DNA from: Candidatus Omnitrophota bacterium
GTDB lineage: Bacteria > Omnitrophota > Gorgyraeia > Gygaellales > Profunditerraquicolaceae
Reading direction: 5' to 3'
NCBI GenBank assembly: GCA_003598025.1
Contig: QZKH01000006.1
Coordinates: forward strand, 1-44,034
DNA length: 44,034 nucleotides
Below the pieces are notes generated by a model. The model was not told the origin of the DNA, did not search any database, and was given only the letters and a program-made list of their open reading frames with translations. Both the position numbers and the translations under genes were made by a program. Below, one piece after another: positions 1-9,121 of this stretch. Position 1 is the stretch's first letter. Each line of letters begins with the position of its first letter.

Positions 1-14
1 CTAAAAACAAAGCA

Positions 15-52
15 GGACTGTCCCTTAGATAAGAGGGGGACACTTCCTTCAT
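15..52. repeat. short imperfect hairpin upstream of PilZ gene
   Basis: TGTCCC near 19-24 can pair with GGGACA near 38-43, within a G-rich stretch. It resembles the small GGACTGTCCC-type intergenic palindromes seen in many genomes. There is no T tract, so I do not call a terminator. I see no recognisable riboswitch or clear promoter in the remaining 1-149 region. Confidence 0.3.
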
Positions 53-149
53 AGCTCTTTTGATGGTAAGGGCTTAGAGGGAAACGGTCCTAGAAGATAT
101 TTGGATGACGGAAGCAATCTTTGAGGGGCAGGAGAAATGGTCATAGGAT

Positions 150-854
150 ATGGAACAAAGAGATAGACAAGAACATAGAACTGTTGTAAGATGGGGTATT
201 AATAGGCCAGCAGGGTTGATGCTTGATGGCGCCTGTGCTTATTCTGGATGTCGCATAAAAGATATTAGCTTTAAAGGACTTAGGATAATTTTAGGCCAAA
301 AGCTTAGTTCAGATAGTTTCATTAAGTTTAAGCTTTTTATCTGCGAAGAATGCCACATAGAAATAGAAGCCTGGGTAGCCTGGCATAGTAAATTTTCTGA
401 CTTAAACGTCTACGGGTTATATTTCACCAAAATAAAAGACAGCGACAAAGCAATTATATATAGGTATATTCAAAAGAATTTTCCCCAGGAAATATCCAAA
501 AATATTTGGGGTGACCAAGAGGAAGAAAGGGGTGAGGTAATGGAGGATAAGAGGATTTTTGCGCGCATAAATGCTAAATTTGCCTTGCGTTTCATTGATT
601 CTGACACAGGCAAAGAAGGTTCGGCGCAAACTTTGGATATCAGCGCAAAGGGGATAGGTTTTATTACGAAAGAGGAGGTCCCGCGTCCCAGTTCTTTAGA
701 AATGTGGCTTGATATTCCTGACCAGGGTGAGTCTTTTTATACTCGGGGCCAGGTTGCCTGGTCCAAAAGGTTAAGCCCAGCGCAGAATAGAATAGGTATT
801 GAGCTGGAAAAAGCAGATTTGATGGGTTTATCCCGTGTATTAAGGCTTGATTAA
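150..854 (+). CDS. tandem PilZ domain protein (putative c-di-GMP receptor)
   Basis: A 234-residue soluble protein made of two PilZ-like domains. The first (about 1-115) has RTVVR followed by DISFKG, and the second (about 127-234) has RIFAR followed by DISAKG. Both fit the RxxxR and D/NxSxxG pair that binds cyclic di-GMP in PilZ proteins, so both copies look ligand-competent. There is no signal peptide or membrane segment. Established for the family: PilZ proteins transmit c-di-GMP levels to motility, secretion or polysaccharide machinery; the partner here is unknown. The gene stands alone, about 150 bp before the sugar transporter operon, and I see no direct link to it. The ATG at 150 has only a weak AGGA three bases upstream, so the start is less certain than the domain call. 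Confidence 0.8.
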   Translation: MEQRDRQEHRTVVRWGINRPAGLMLDGACAYSGCRIKDISFKGLRIILGQKLSSDSFIKFKLFICEECHIEIEAWVAWHSKFSDLNVYGLYFTKIKDSDKAIIYRYIQKNFPQEISKNIWGDQEEERGEVMEDKRIFARINAKFALRFIDSDTGKEGSAQTLDISAKGIGFITKEEVPRPSSLEMWLDIPDQGESFYTRGQVAWSKRLSPAQNRIGIELEKADLMGLSRVLRLD

Positions 855-890
855 ACAGGATATCCTGATAAAAAAGCAGCATAAAAAACC

Positions 891-919
891 TTGACCCAGC
901 TTTAATTATATGTTAAATT
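891..919 (+). promoter_or_regulatory. possible sigma70-type promoter for sugar ABC operon
   Basis: TTGACC (891-896), a 17-base spacer and TAAATT (914-919) lie about 90 bases before the substrate-binding protein start. The -35 is good and the -10 matches four of six positions. Confidence 0.4.
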
Positions 920-1006
920 TTATTACCGTTGTTCTTTAAATTCAGGGTCAGTATTTCTTCCCGACATAATAATTTCCAAAAAAATTTTTTAGGAGGCGGA
1001 GGATAA

Positions 1007-2308
1007 ATGAAGCGTATATTGTATTTCGCTGTTACAGCGGTTTTCTTGTTTCAATTTATAGGCTGCAGTCAACCCCTAAGCAAAGATAGCGGCAAGGTGA
1101 TCACTGTCTGGCATTGGATGACGGATAGAGAAGCTGCTTTTGCCGAACTTGCAAAAAGGTATGAAGTTGCCAGCGGTATAAAAATAAATTTTGAACTATA
1201 TGCCCCTTCCGACGCATACTCACAGAAGGTGCGGGCAGCTGCCCAGGGCGGAACGCTTCCTGACGTATTTGGCATACTGGGTGAGAAAAGGGATTTTGGT
1301 TCTTTTATAAAAGCAGGCCACATACTTGACCTTACCCCATACATGCAGGAAAACCAGAATGAATGGAAAAATGTTTTCTTCACGAAGGCGCTTGAAGTAA
1401 ACGAATTTACCGAAGGCAACAGTTATTCAGTCCCCCCGGGAATTTATGCTGTTCCAATCGATATAATGACCATACAGATGGTCTATAATAAAGAGCTGTT
1501 TAAAAAACTCGGCTTAAATCCTAATCGCCCACCTCAGACTTTTCAGGAACTACTTGATATAGGCAATAAAATTAAAGCTAACAATATGCAGGGGTTAGTT
1601 TCCGGATGGGGCGAAGTGTGGATGATTGATTGTCTTGCTAATAATTATGCTTTCAATATTATGGGTAAAGATAAAGTCCTGGCAACCATAAAGGGAGAAG
1701 TGCCTTATACTGATCCGGATTGGATAAAAGTCCTTACCTTATTTAAAGAGATGCAGGACTCAGGTGTCCTTTCAAGCGGGTTGGTTACTATGATCAATAA
1801 GACCGCCGAACAGTTATTTGCAAACGAAAAGGCGGTTTTTGCTTTTAACGGTTCATGGTGTGTAAATGTTTATAACAGCATGAACCCGAATTTAGCCTAT
1901 GGGGTCTTTTTGCCTCCTAAGGCTTCAGACAAGTACCCTATGAGCATATGGGGAGGCGCCGGTTCTTCTTTTATGGTCAATGCCCGCTCAAAGAATAAAG
2001 AAGAAGCGGTTAAATTTTTAAAATGGATTACGGAGCGCCAACAACAGGTTTTTCTAGCCGAAGAGACAAAGAATTTGCCGGCTAATAAGAGCAGTTTAAG
2101 CAAGATATCCGAAGTTTTGAAGCAATTCGCTGATGACATGGATGCGACCACACATCCTAATACCTGGGGTGTATCGGAATTCCCAGCAGTAATAGAGGCT
2201 TTTGATAAAGGTATCCAGTCTATAATAATCGGGGAAAAAACCCCCGAACAGGCCGCTTCCGACGTCCAGAAAATAAAAGAACGGGAAATGGCCAAAAGAA
2301 AAAAATAG
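1007..2308 (+). CDS. sugar ABC transporter substrate-binding lipoprotein
   Basis: A 433-residue extracytoplasmic solute-binding protein of the family 1 (MalE/UgpB) type. The N-terminus has charged residues, a hydrophobic stretch and a lipobox ending FIGC, so Cys20 is probably lipidated and the protein anchored in the periplasm. The mature part shows the usual pattern of this family: ITVWHWMTDREAAFAEL near the start, YNKELFKKLGL in the first lobe, and GSWCVNVYNSMNP plus WGGAGSSFMVN in the second lobe. AGGAGG sits eight to ten bases before the ATG. Two permease genes follow at once, so this is the capture subunit of a CUT1-type importer. The glycosidases downstream suggest an oligosaccharide ligand, but which one cannot be read from the sequence. 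Confidence 0.9.
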   Translation: MKRILYFAVTAVFLFQFIGCSQPLSKDSGKVITVWHWMTDREAAFAELAKRYEVASGIKINFELYAPSDAYSQKVRAAAQGGTLPDVFGILGEKRDFGSFIKAGHILDLTPYMQENQNEWKNVFFTKALEVNEFTEGNSYSVPPGIYAVPIDIMTIQMVYNKELFKKLGLNPNRPPQTFQELLDIGNKIKANNMQGLVSGWGEVWMIDCLANNYAFNIMGKDKVLATIKGEVPYTDPDWIKVLTLFKEMQDSGVLSSGLVTMINKTAEQLFANEKAVFAFNGSWCVNVYNSMNPNLAYGVFLPPKASDKYPMSIWGGAGSSFMVNARSKNKEEAVKFLKWITERQQQVFLAEETKNLPANKSSLSKISEVLKQFADDMDATTHPNTWGVSEFPAVIEAFDKGIQSIIIGEKTPEQAASDVQKIKEREMAKRKK

Positions 2309-2325
2309 TTTGAGTTTTAGGCGAG

Positions 2326-3216
2326 ATGGATAAAGTCCTGAAAATAAAATCCACACTTGAAAATTACTTCTTTGTACTTCCTGCCGTATTAATTTTTTCA
2401 ATTTTTTATGTCATTCCTTTTGTCTGGGTCTTCAGGCTCGGTTTATATGAGTGGGATGGTATTATGCCTACCATGAGCTTTGTGGGCATGTCAAATTTTA
2501 AAGAAATAATCCTTCAGGACAGAATATGGTGGGACTCGATGTTAAATGCCGGCTACATCACTTTAATTGCACTTACGTTGCAGAATGCGGTGGCGTTTTT
2601 ATTGGCCTGGGCATGCGACAGGGAGATCCGCCTTAAAAACTTTTACCGGGTCATATTCTTTATACCTCCGGTTCTTTCGGAGGTCGTAGTCGGTTTGGTT
2701 TGGCAGTGGATCCTTGATGGCAACTACGGCTTGCTCAATAATTGGCTTACTCATTTAGGGCTGGCTAATTTTACCAGGAACTGGCTGGCTGACCCAAATA
2801 CTGCCCTGACTACTGTGGCTATAGTGCATTCATGGAAAGGGTTTGGTTGGGGATTCCTTATATTTCTGGCGGGTTTGCAGACAATACCAAGAGAATTGTA
2901 TGAAGCAGCCAGGGTAGACGGCGCCAATGCCTGGCAGTCCTTTACGAGGGTAACCTTACCTTTAATGGTGCCCGTAGCGGTATTAGTCGGCATATTGACG
3001 ATTTTGGGAACTATGCAGGCATTCGTGCTTATTATAGCAATGACCGGAGGCGGTCCGGCTTATCATACTCAGGTACCGGTTTTAAGGATACTTGCTTCAA
3101 TGCGTGCTTCTTCAAGATTCGGATATGCCTGCGCACAGGGTATAGTTTTCGGGTTTATCCTTATGGCTATATCATTTATTCAGTATAGATTTTCAAAGAA
3201 GTTCAAACACGCTTAA
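2326..3216 (+). CDS. sugar ABC transporter permease, MalF/UgpA type
   Basis: A 296-residue inner-membrane permease with about six hydrophobic helices, beginning with the LPAVLIFSIFYVIPFVWVF segment. The cytoplasmic EAA loop reads EAARVDGANAWQSFTRVTLP, the motif that docks the ATPase. It lies 17 bases after the binding-protein gene and two bases before the second permease, so the three are one transcript. Its size is typical for CUT1 permeases. No ATPase gene occurs in this operon. By analogy with MsmX/MsmK systems, a shared ATPase encoded elsewhere probably energises it; that is inference. Confidence 0.92.
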   Translation: MDKVLKIKSTLENYFFVLPAVLIFSIFYVIPFVWVFRLGLYEWDGIMPTMSFVGMSNFKEIILQDRIWWDSMLNAGYITLIALTLQNAVAFLLAWACDREIRLKNFYRVIFFIPPVLSEVVVGLVWQWILDGNYGLLNNWLTHLGLANFTRNWLADPNTALTTVAIVHSWKGFGWGFLIFLAGLQTIPRELYEAARVDGANAWQSFTRVTLPLMVPVAVLVGILTILGTMQAFVLIIAMTGGGPAYHTQVPVLRILASMRASSRFGYACAQGIVFGFILMAISFIQYRFSKKFKHA

Positions 3217-3218
3217 TT

Positions 3219-4082
3219 ATGCAAAATAAAAGAATAAAAACAGAGCGGTATTATAAGACAAAAAAGACGGCGATAAACCTTATAATCCATTTATTCCTGA
3301 TAACAGTTGCGGTTACCTGTGTTTTCCCTCTTTTTTGGATGATTGCCTCAAGCTTAAAGACGCAGGAGACAATATTCAGGGATATGTCGCTGTTCCCTAA
3401 AGAGCTTCATTTTGAGAACTATTATTTGGCATGGAAGGAAGGCGGTTTTGGCAGGTATTTCTTAAACAGCATCTTTTATACAGCTTCAGTCGTATTGGGA
3501 ATAGTAATAATTTCTTCGCTGGCAGCATATGCCTTTGCCCGCTTCAGGTTCCCGGGCAGAAATCTGCTTTTCTTCATGTTTATGGCAGCGATGATGATCC
3601 CTATCCAGGGAAGTTTTGTCGCGCTCTACGTATTACTTAATAAATTACATCTCAGGAATACGCCGCTGGGATATATACTTGCGATGGTAAATGTCGGATT
3701 GTCTACCAGTATTTTTATGCTTAAGACATTTTTTGATAAGATGCCTAAGGAGTTAGAGGACGCAGCCAGGATAGACGGATGCTCTAAGCTTGGCACATGG
3801 TGGCATGTAGCATTGCCTTTATCAAAGCCTGTACTTGCGGTTGTCGTAGTGTTTAACGCGTTAAACGTATGGAATGAATATGTGCTGGCATTGATAATCT
3901 TTGATAGCAAGCCTCTCATGCCGCTTCAGGTCGCGCTTATGACTTTTCAGGGAGAATTTATAACCCGCTATCCGTTGCTTATGGCAGGATTAACACTTAC
4001 CGCTGTACCTATAATTATACTTTATCTTTTGATGCAGAAATATATTGTTAAGGGAGTAACCCAGGGGGCGCTTGTAGGATGA
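3219..4082 (+). CDS. sugar ABC transporter permease, MalG/UgpE type
   Basis: A 287-residue inner-membrane permease, the second half of the channel. The EAA loop reads EDAARIDGCSKLGTWWHVALP, and a conserved late segment (NVWNEYVLALI) matches CUT1 partners. Six hydrophobic segments are visible, the first after a basic N-terminus. Its stop codon overlaps the ATG of the following glycosidase as ATGA at 4079-4082, so translation of import and hydrolysis genes is probably coupled. I see no Shine-Dalgarno at the start, which lies two bases after the previous stop and may rely on reinitiation. Confidence 0.92.
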   Translation: MQNKRIKTERYYKTKKTAINLIIHLFLITVAVTCVFPLFWMIASSLKTQETIFRDMSLFPKELHFENYYLAWKEGGFGRYFLNSIFYTASVVLGIVIISSLAAYAFARFRFPGRNLLFFMFMAAMMIPIQGSFVALYVLLNKLHLRNTPLGYILAMVNVGLSTSIFMLKTFFDKMPKELEDAARIDGCSKLGTWWHVALPLSKPVLAVVVVFNALNVWNEYVLALIIFDSKPLMPLQVALMTFQGEFITRYPLLMAGLTLTAVPIIILYLLMQKYIVKGVTQGALVG

Positions 4083-6424
4083 CACGTCAAGTCACAAAGT
4101 CACAAAGTCACAAAGTCACAAGGCAAAGGGTAAATATTTTTATTCTTTTTGTGTCCCTGTGTTCTTGTGTCCTCGTGTCCTTGTTTACCCCTGCTCATGC
4201 TCAAGAAAAGCCGTCTTCCGGAGAGCTTACAGTAAAATCCTGGGAGGCTCATGGGAAAAAAGATATCGAGGAAACTTTTAAATATACCCAGGAATGCATT
4301 GATTTATACAAAGAACAGGCAGATAAAGAGCAGGCTTCTTTAAAAAGTATGCCTAAGGGCAGAAAATATATTGAAGAAGTGCAGTCTTTAAATGACGTTG
4401 CCACATGTTATTTTATACAGGCAGAATCCTATAGAGACCAGGGCAAGAATGAAGACGCAATTAAGACTTTTAAGATAGTTGTGGATAAATATTCTTACGG
4501 CCAGGCCTGGGATCCCAGAGGCTGGTTCTGGAGCATCGCCAAGGCAGCCCAGGAAAGCATTGACAAGCTTGAGGGCAGGACACCCGTACAAAAGCCGGAA
4601 GTAAAGACGCAGGTCAGCCAGCTTCCCACTAAGGTAAGTCTTTATGATCCAGGGAAAGAAGCGCTGATAGATTATAATAAATACGGAGAGTTCACTAATA
4701 TAGGAACGAAGGATTACAAATATGTAGTCCGTGATCAGGAAGCCTTAGTGCAGGCAGCAGGTGAAGGCGTTTATCCTAATACTACTTCGGTTAGGTGGGA
4801 CCCGGAATTTAAAAAGGCGATCAAGGAAAAGAGGCTGGTAGGCAGCCACTGGGATTTTGTGCATTCTCCGGATTTAGAAGCAGCATTTTTAAAGTGGGCT
4901 ACAGCACCTGAACCGCAGGGCGTCAAGCTATTCTATACTGGCCTTATCCTTGAGAAGTCAGGGCTAATCCAACAGGCAATAAAATGTTATTATGCGATCG
5001 TAGTGCATTTCCCGGGAAGTTACGGATGGACATATTGGCATACTCCATGGTATATAGGCCAGGCCGCGATAGCTAAAATCAATTATTTATTGAAACAGAA
5101 CCCATCAATAGGATATAAGCTTGAGGGAGCCGATATTAAAATAATAAATGGTTTTGATAATGATGTATCAAACGATATTGTAATAACGACCCCGGGCGCA
5201 TTTGTCAAGTCCGGATTCTTAAATAGTGTTAAGAAAAAATTAGCCTCGAATAAAGAGCTGTTAAGCATTAAAAAAAGGCGGGGTAAAGGTAAGGTGCACC
5301 TTATACAGCACGAAAACAGTGATTGGCAGTTAATTGTAAATGGCAAGCCTTACATTATTAAAGGTATTACTTATGCCCCGACTAAAATAGGTCAGTCTCC
5401 TGATAACGGCACGCTTGGCAACTGGATGGAGGAAGATTTTAACGGAAACGGCAGGGCTGATGGCCCATACGATGCTTTTGCAGACATAAATGGAAATAAC
5501 AAAAAGGATAAAAATGAGCGTGCAGTGGGCGATTTCCAGCTGATGAAAGATATGGGAGTAAATACGATCAGGTTATATCACCATCCTGCCAAAGTAGATA
5601 AAGAATTATTAAGAGAGTTGTATGATAAGTACGGGATAATGGTAATAATGGGTGATTTCCTCGGTAAATACGCCATAGGTTCAGGAGCAAAATGGAATCC
5701 CGGTACAGATTATAGTAATGAAGAGCATAGAAAAAACATGCTGGCTTCTGTGACCGAGATGGTCGAGGAATACAAAGACGAGCCATATATTTTATTCTGG
5801 CTCTTAGGCAATGAGAATGTCTACGGCTATGCCTGCAATGCGGATAAAGACCCTGAAACCTTCTTTAAGTTTGTTGATGAGGTAGCCAGGCATATTAAAT
5901 CAATTGATCCTGAGCATCCCGTGGCAATAAGCAGCGGCGATGTCCTATACCTGGATATATTCGGCAAGCATGCTCCTTCTGTGGATATATTCGGAGCTAA
6001 TGCTTATAGGGGAGATTATGGGTTTGGTTTTCTATGGAGGCAGGTCAAGGCTAATGCAGACAGGCCTGCATTTTTAACCGAATATGGATGCCCTGCTCTT
6101 GCTGAAGGCAGAAGTAAAGATGAATCTGAAGAACTCCAGGCGCAGTATCATAAAGCAGCTTGGGAAGATATAGAGGATAATATGGCTTTTGGCGAGGGTT
6201 CAGGTAATGCCATCGGCGGCGTTGCTTTTGAATGGCTTGATGAATGGTGGAAGCAGTATGAACCGTTTACTCATGATGAGAGAGGCGTTGCCCAGGGGCC
6301 GTTTCCTGACGGATATTTTCACGAAGAATGGTTTGGGCTTTGCGGGCAGGGTGACGGCAGCCAAAGCCCTTATTTGAGGCAGCTTAGAAAAGCTTATTTC
6401 ATGTATAAGAAGCTTTGGAAATAA
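4079..6424 (+). CDS. secreted TIM-barrel glycoside hydrolase with TPR-like N-terminal half
   Basis: A 781-residue protein. Residues 1-42 form a signal peptide ending in an AHA-type cleavage site; unusually, it is encoded by tandem 8-bp repeats. Residues about 50-340 contain TPR-like helices. Residues about 415-781 form a TIM-barrel glycosidase related to GH2-type catalytic domains. LLGNENVYG places the likely acid/base at Glu579, and FLTEYGCPA places the likely nucleophile at Glu668; FEWLDEWWKQYE supplies substrate-facing aromatics. An insert near 451-480 has two DxNxN loops that could bind calcium. The gene overlaps the upstream permease by four bases. The paralogue at 7823 shares the catalytic core but not the N-terminal half or the insert. 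Substrate is unknown; a glucan hydrolase or transglycosylase is my best guess. Confidence 0.75.
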   Translation: MTRQVTKSQSHKVTRQRVNIFILFVSLCSCVLVSLFTPAHAQEKPSSGELTVKSWEAHGKKDIEETFKYTQECIDLYKEQADKEQASLKSMPKGRKYIEEVQSLNDVATCYFIQAESYRDQGKNEDAIKTFKIVVDKYSYGQAWDPRGWFWSIAKAAQESIDKLEGRTPVQKPEVKTQVSQLPTKVSLYDPGKEALIDYNKYGEFTNIGTKDYKYVVRDQEALVQAAGEGVYPNTTSVRWDPEFKKAIKEKRLVGSHWDFVHSPDLEAAFLKWATAPEPQGVKLFYTGLILEKSGLIQQAIKCYYAIVVHFPGSYGWTYWHTPWYIGQAAIAKINYLLKQNPSIGYKLEGADIKIINGFDNDVSNDIVITTPGAFVKSGFLNSVKKKLASNKELLSIKKRRGKGKVHLIQHENSDWQLIVNGKPYIIKGITYAPTKIGQSPDNGTLGNWMEEDFNGNGRADGPYDAFADINGNNKKDKNERAVGDFQLMKDMGVNTIRLYHHPAKVDKELLRELYDKYGIMVIMGDFLGKYAIGSGAKWNPGTDYSNEEHRKNMLASVTEMVEEYKDEPYILFWLLGNENVYGYACNADKDPETFFKFVDEVARHIKSIDPEHPVAISSGDVLYLDIFGKHAPSVDIFGANAYRGDYGFGFLWRQVKANADRPAFLTEYGCPALAEGRSKDESEELQAQYHKAAWEDIEDNMAFGEGSGNAIGGVAFEWLDEWWKQYEPFTHDERGVAQGPFPDGYFHEEWFGLCGQGDGSQSPYLRQLRKAYFMYKKLWK
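4091..4190. repeat. inverted arrays of degenerate 8-bp repeats inside signal-peptide codons
   Basis: GTCACAAA occurs at 4091, 4099 and 4107, with GTCACAAG at 4115. A second 8-bp-period array follows at 4151-4182 (GTGTCCCT, GTGTTCTT, GTGTCCTC, GTGTCCTT), which is a related word in the opposite orientation. GGGTAAA (4128-4134) and TTTACCC (4184-4190) form matching inverted arms. The whole block lies within the first 38 codons of the glycosidase. Because the unit is 8 bp, loss or gain of one copy would shift the reading frame. Confidence 0.8.
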
Positions 6425-6450
6425 GTTTTTGTACGTTCGCGGCCACAAAA

Positions 6451-6470
6451 CCGCACCTTTAAAGGTGCGG
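6451..6470. repeat. perfect 20-bp palindrome after glycosidase gene
   Basis: CCGCACCTTTAAAGGTGCGG is a perfect dyad with no loop bases, 27 bases after the stop codon. It could form a cruciform or RNA stem, but no T tract follows, so a terminator is doubtful. A second small hairpin, AGGCT-AA-AGCCT, lies at 6511-6522. Otherwise 6425-6636 holds nothing I recognise. Confidence 0.5.
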
Positions 6471-6636
6471 ATGGAGTGTGTACGCTCAGTATTTCGCTCC
6501 AAGAAACTTCAGGCTAAAGCCTAAGGAGCTTCATTTTATATATTAAGCCGGTTCTGGGATTGGAAATTGTTATCTGAGAATTTATTGGGGGGGTTAGAAA
6601 GGAGGCAGCAAAGGCAGCGAGTTCAGTAATTGATAT

Positions 6637-6665
6637 TTGAAAAATGATTCTAAAGAGTGTATACT
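6637..6665 (+). promoter_or_regulatory. sigma70-type promoter with dyad over -10
   Basis: TTGAAA (6637-6642), a 17-base spacer and TATACT (6660-6665) form a strong promoter about 30 bases before the carbohydrate-binding gene. The -10 is covered by an inverted repeat AGAGT-GTAT-ACTCT (6654-6667), a plausible operator. The 6694-10770 genes therefore probably form a separately controlled unit. Confidence 0.65.
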
Positions 6666-6693
6666 CTATTAATGTAAACAGGAGGTGTCATAG

Positions 6694-7842
6694 ATGAAAA
6701 AAATATTGATAATCGGCTTGGCCGCAGTTTTTATGATATTGCCTTTGTTGGCCAATGCCCAGGAAGCAAATCAAGGCAAAGAGTTTGTGGTTTACACGGA
6801 TAAGAACGCCAAGGATAACCATTATATCCCTTCAGGCTGGATGGGTGACTACGGAGATATCAAACTTAACGACCAGTCAGCTGATAACCCTCATTCCGGG
6901 CCGACTTGTATCCAATTTTCTTATTCCGGTAAAAAATCACAGGGACAGGGTTGGGCAGGGGTATATTGGCAGAATCCTGCGAATAACTGGGGAAACAAGA
7001 AGGGTGGTTTTGACCTTACTGGTATGACCAAGCTTACCTTTTGGGCAAGAGGCGCTAAGGGTGGCGAGGTGATACAGAAATTCATGGTTGGCGGCATAAA
7101 AGGTACCTATGCTGACAGTGCAAATATTGAATTCGGGCCAGTTGAATTAACTGATACCTGGAAAGAATACACAATAAACCTATCAGGCAAGGACCTCTCC
7201 TATATAAACGGCGGTTTTGGTTGGACAACTACATCTGATCTTAATCCCGAAGGAGCAACTTTCTATCTTGATAATGTGAAATTTGTAGCTGATCCATCTA
7301 TGAAGCCGGAAGGCCGTAAGCAGGAGGCGATGCCTTTTTATATTTATGCTGATAGGTCTTCAATGGGCAACCATTTTATCCCTTCAGGCTGGATGGGCGA
7401 TTATGGTGATTTGAAATTAGATGTCGGTTCAAAAGAAGACCCGTATTTAGGCGATACTTGTGTTAAGATTGCCTATAGCGGACAGGCAACACAGGGTGCA
7501 CGTTGGGCAGGTATTTACTGGCAGAATCCTCCGAATAACTGGGGTAATGTTGATGCCGGTTTTGATCTGTCTAAGGCAAACAAGCTTACCTTCTGGGCAA
7601 AAGGCTCAAAAGGCGGCGAGCGTATTGAAGAATTCAAAGTTGGTGGTATAATGGGTGAGTTTTCCGATTCAGACGCAGCAGTTATCGGGCCGGTTATCCT
7701 CAACAAAGATTGGACTCAATACACCATCGATTTAAAAGGCAAAGATATGTCTTATATTATCGGTGGTTTTGCATGGGCAACAAACATCGATGTTAATCCC
7801 GAAGGAGCAACTTTCTATCTTGATGAAGTCAAGTTTGAATAA
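6694..7842 (+). CDS. secreted protein with two carbohydrate-binding-like repeats
   Basis: A 382-residue exported protein with a clear signal peptide (cleavage near ANA-QE, residue 22) and nothing but two homologous modules, about 29-203 and 217-382. Each module has the same landmarks: SGWMGDYGD, WAG(V/I)YWQNPxNNWGN, KLTFWA(R/K)G and, at the end, NPEGATFYLD(N/E)VKF. The jelly-roll-like pattern with many Trp residues resembles carbohydrate-binding modules, but I cannot assign a CBM family. No catalytic residues are evident. It has an excellent AGGAGGTG ribosome site and its own promoter. It probably holds a glycan for the glycosidase encoded immediately downstream, whose start lies within its last codons. 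Confidence 0.7.
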   Translation: MKKILIIGLAAVFMILPLLANAQEANQGKEFVVYTDKNAKDNHYIPSGWMGDYGDIKLNDQSADNPHSGPTCIQFSYSGKKSQGQGWAGVYWQNPANNWGNKKGGFDLTGMTKLTFWARGAKGGEVIQKFMVGGIKGTYADSANIEFGPVELTDTWKEYTINLSGKDLSYINGGFGWTTTSDLNPEGATFYLDNVKFVADPSMKPEGRKQEAMPFYIYADRSSMGNHFIPSGWMGDYGDLKLDVGSKEDPYLGDTCVKIAYSGQATQGARWAGIYWQNPPNNWGNVDAGFDLSKANKLTFWAKGSKGGERIEEFKVGGIMGEFSDSDAAVIGPVILNKDWTQYTIDLKGKDMSYIIGGFAWATNIDVNPEGATFYLDEVKFE

Positions 7843-9121
7843 ACAGCATGGAAGAAGCCCCGAATTAAAAACAAGAAACAATACAAGCCGCAAGATATTT
7901 TCACTTGCGGCTTGTTTATTGATAGGGCTCTTGATACTCGGGATGTCTTCTAAGCCCAGGCCAAAAGTTTATATTAAAAAGCTGAAGAACAGCCAATATA
8001 AGCTTATGGCCGGCGGCAAACCCTATATTGTCAAAGGTGTTTGTTACAGCCCTGCGCCTATTGGGCAGGACCATTCTTACGACTGGTGGTCTGATCCCAA
8101 CAAGCCTTGGCTTGTTGACGGCAAGCTTATGAAAGAAATGGGGATTAACACGATAAGGATATATCAGCCTGGTGAGAATGCGGAAAGCGTTAAAAGGGTC
8201 ATAAGGGATTTATATGATAAGTTTGGTATCAGGACGATACTGGGACATTGGCTCGGTTTTTGGGAATATCCCTGTCCGTTTTACGGAGATAAATTTTTTC
8301 AGGATAAAATAAAAGAAGAAGTCTTAAACCTGGTGAATGCCTATAAAGATGAACCGGGAGTATTGCTTTGGATATTAGGCAATGAAAATAATTATTCATG
8401 CCTTGGGCAGATCAATGCGTGGTCCACTGAAGAGATAGATAAAGAGAAGGACCCCCAGAAACAAAAGCAGATGCGTGCCCATATTTATTATTCATACGTG
8501 AACGAGTTAGCAAAAGAAATACATAAGATAGACCCTGATCATCCAGTCGCTCTTGGGAACGGGGAATTAATCGGTTTAGATGTTGCCTCTCAAGTATGCA
8601 CGGATATAGATTTGGTTGCTTGTATTATTTACAGAGGCAAAACATTCGGCAACCTGTTTGGCTCGCTTAAGGCTACCTTTGATAAGCCTATACTCCTTTC
8701 CGAATTTGGCGCTGATTGTTATGATGCATACCAGAATAAAGAAGACCAGAATATGCAGGCGTTTTTCCTGGAATCCCAGTGGCGGCAAATATACCAGAAT
8801 TTAGCCGGCAATAAAGAGGGTATGGGAAATTGTATAGGCGGGACAATGTTTGAATGGACAGATGAGTGGTGGAAGCACGACCAGAATAATCCTGATTCCT
8901 GGTTTGTCCATGACACAGAGTCTAACTGGTCAAATGGCAGCTACTATTTTGACATAAAAGCAAAGGGCAATAAGAATATGAATGAAGAATGGTTTGGCAT
9001 AGTCGCTTTATCCAAGGATGAGAAGGAATTCGGTCTGGATAAAAGGATACCGCGCAAAGCTTATTATGTTATAAGAGAATTCTGGAAACATCCTACGCAG
9101 AAGAAGGGGAGTGCAAAATGA
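7823..9121 (+). CDS. exported TIM-barrel glycoside hydrolase, paralogue of the 4079 gene
   Basis: A 432-residue glycosidase consisting of an N-terminal hydrophobic export segment (about 25-41, KIFSLAACLLIGLLILG) and a TIM barrel. ILGNENNYS puts the likely acid/base at Glu188 and LLSEFGAD puts the nucleophile at Glu294; MFEWTDEWWKHDQ matches the aromatic motif of the larger paralogue. The opening strand (KPYIVKGVCYSPAPIGQ) is almost the same as in the 4079 gene. The start is uncertain. The ATG at 7823 overlaps the preceding gene by 20 bases and keeps the export segment; an in-frame GTG at 7763 would overlap far more, and an ATG at 7940 would delete the export segment. Substrate is unknown. Confidence 0.75.
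   Translation: MKSSLNKQHGRSPELKTRNNTSRKIFSLAACLLIGLLILGMSSKPRPKVYIKKLKNSQYKLMAGGKPYIVKGVCYSPAPIGQDHSYDWWSDPNKPWLVDGKLMKEMGINTIRIYQPGENAESVKRVIRDLYDKFGIRTILGHWLGFWEYPCPFYGDKFFQDKIKEEVLNLVNAYKDEPGVLLWILGNENNYSCLGQINAWSTEEIDKEKDPQKQKQMRAHIYYSYVNELAKEIHKIDPDHPVALGNGELIGLDVASQVCTDIDLVACIIYRGKTFGNLFGSLKATFDKPILLSEFGADCYDAYQNKEDQNMQAFFLESQWRQIYQNLAGNKEGMGNCIGGTMFEWTDEWWKHDQNNPDSWFVHDTESNWSNGSYYFDIKAKGNKNMNEEWFGIVALSKDEKEFGLDKRIPRKAYYVIREFWKHPTQKKGSAK

Noticed and set aside
1-149. Riboswitch, possibly c-di-GMP type, before the PilZ gene
   Set aside because: The stretch has hairpin potential and AAACGG-like bits, but none of the conserved core of the GEMM or c-di-GMP-II classes could be matched, and there is no expression platform.
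4091-4122. Tandem repeats as a CRISPR array
   Set aside because: The units are 8 bp and contiguous, with no spacers, and no cas genes are present; they lie inside coding sequence.
6451-6470. Intrinsic terminator at the perfect palindrome after the glycosidase
   Set aside because: There is no T tract and no unpaired loop base, so it is listed only as a palindrome.
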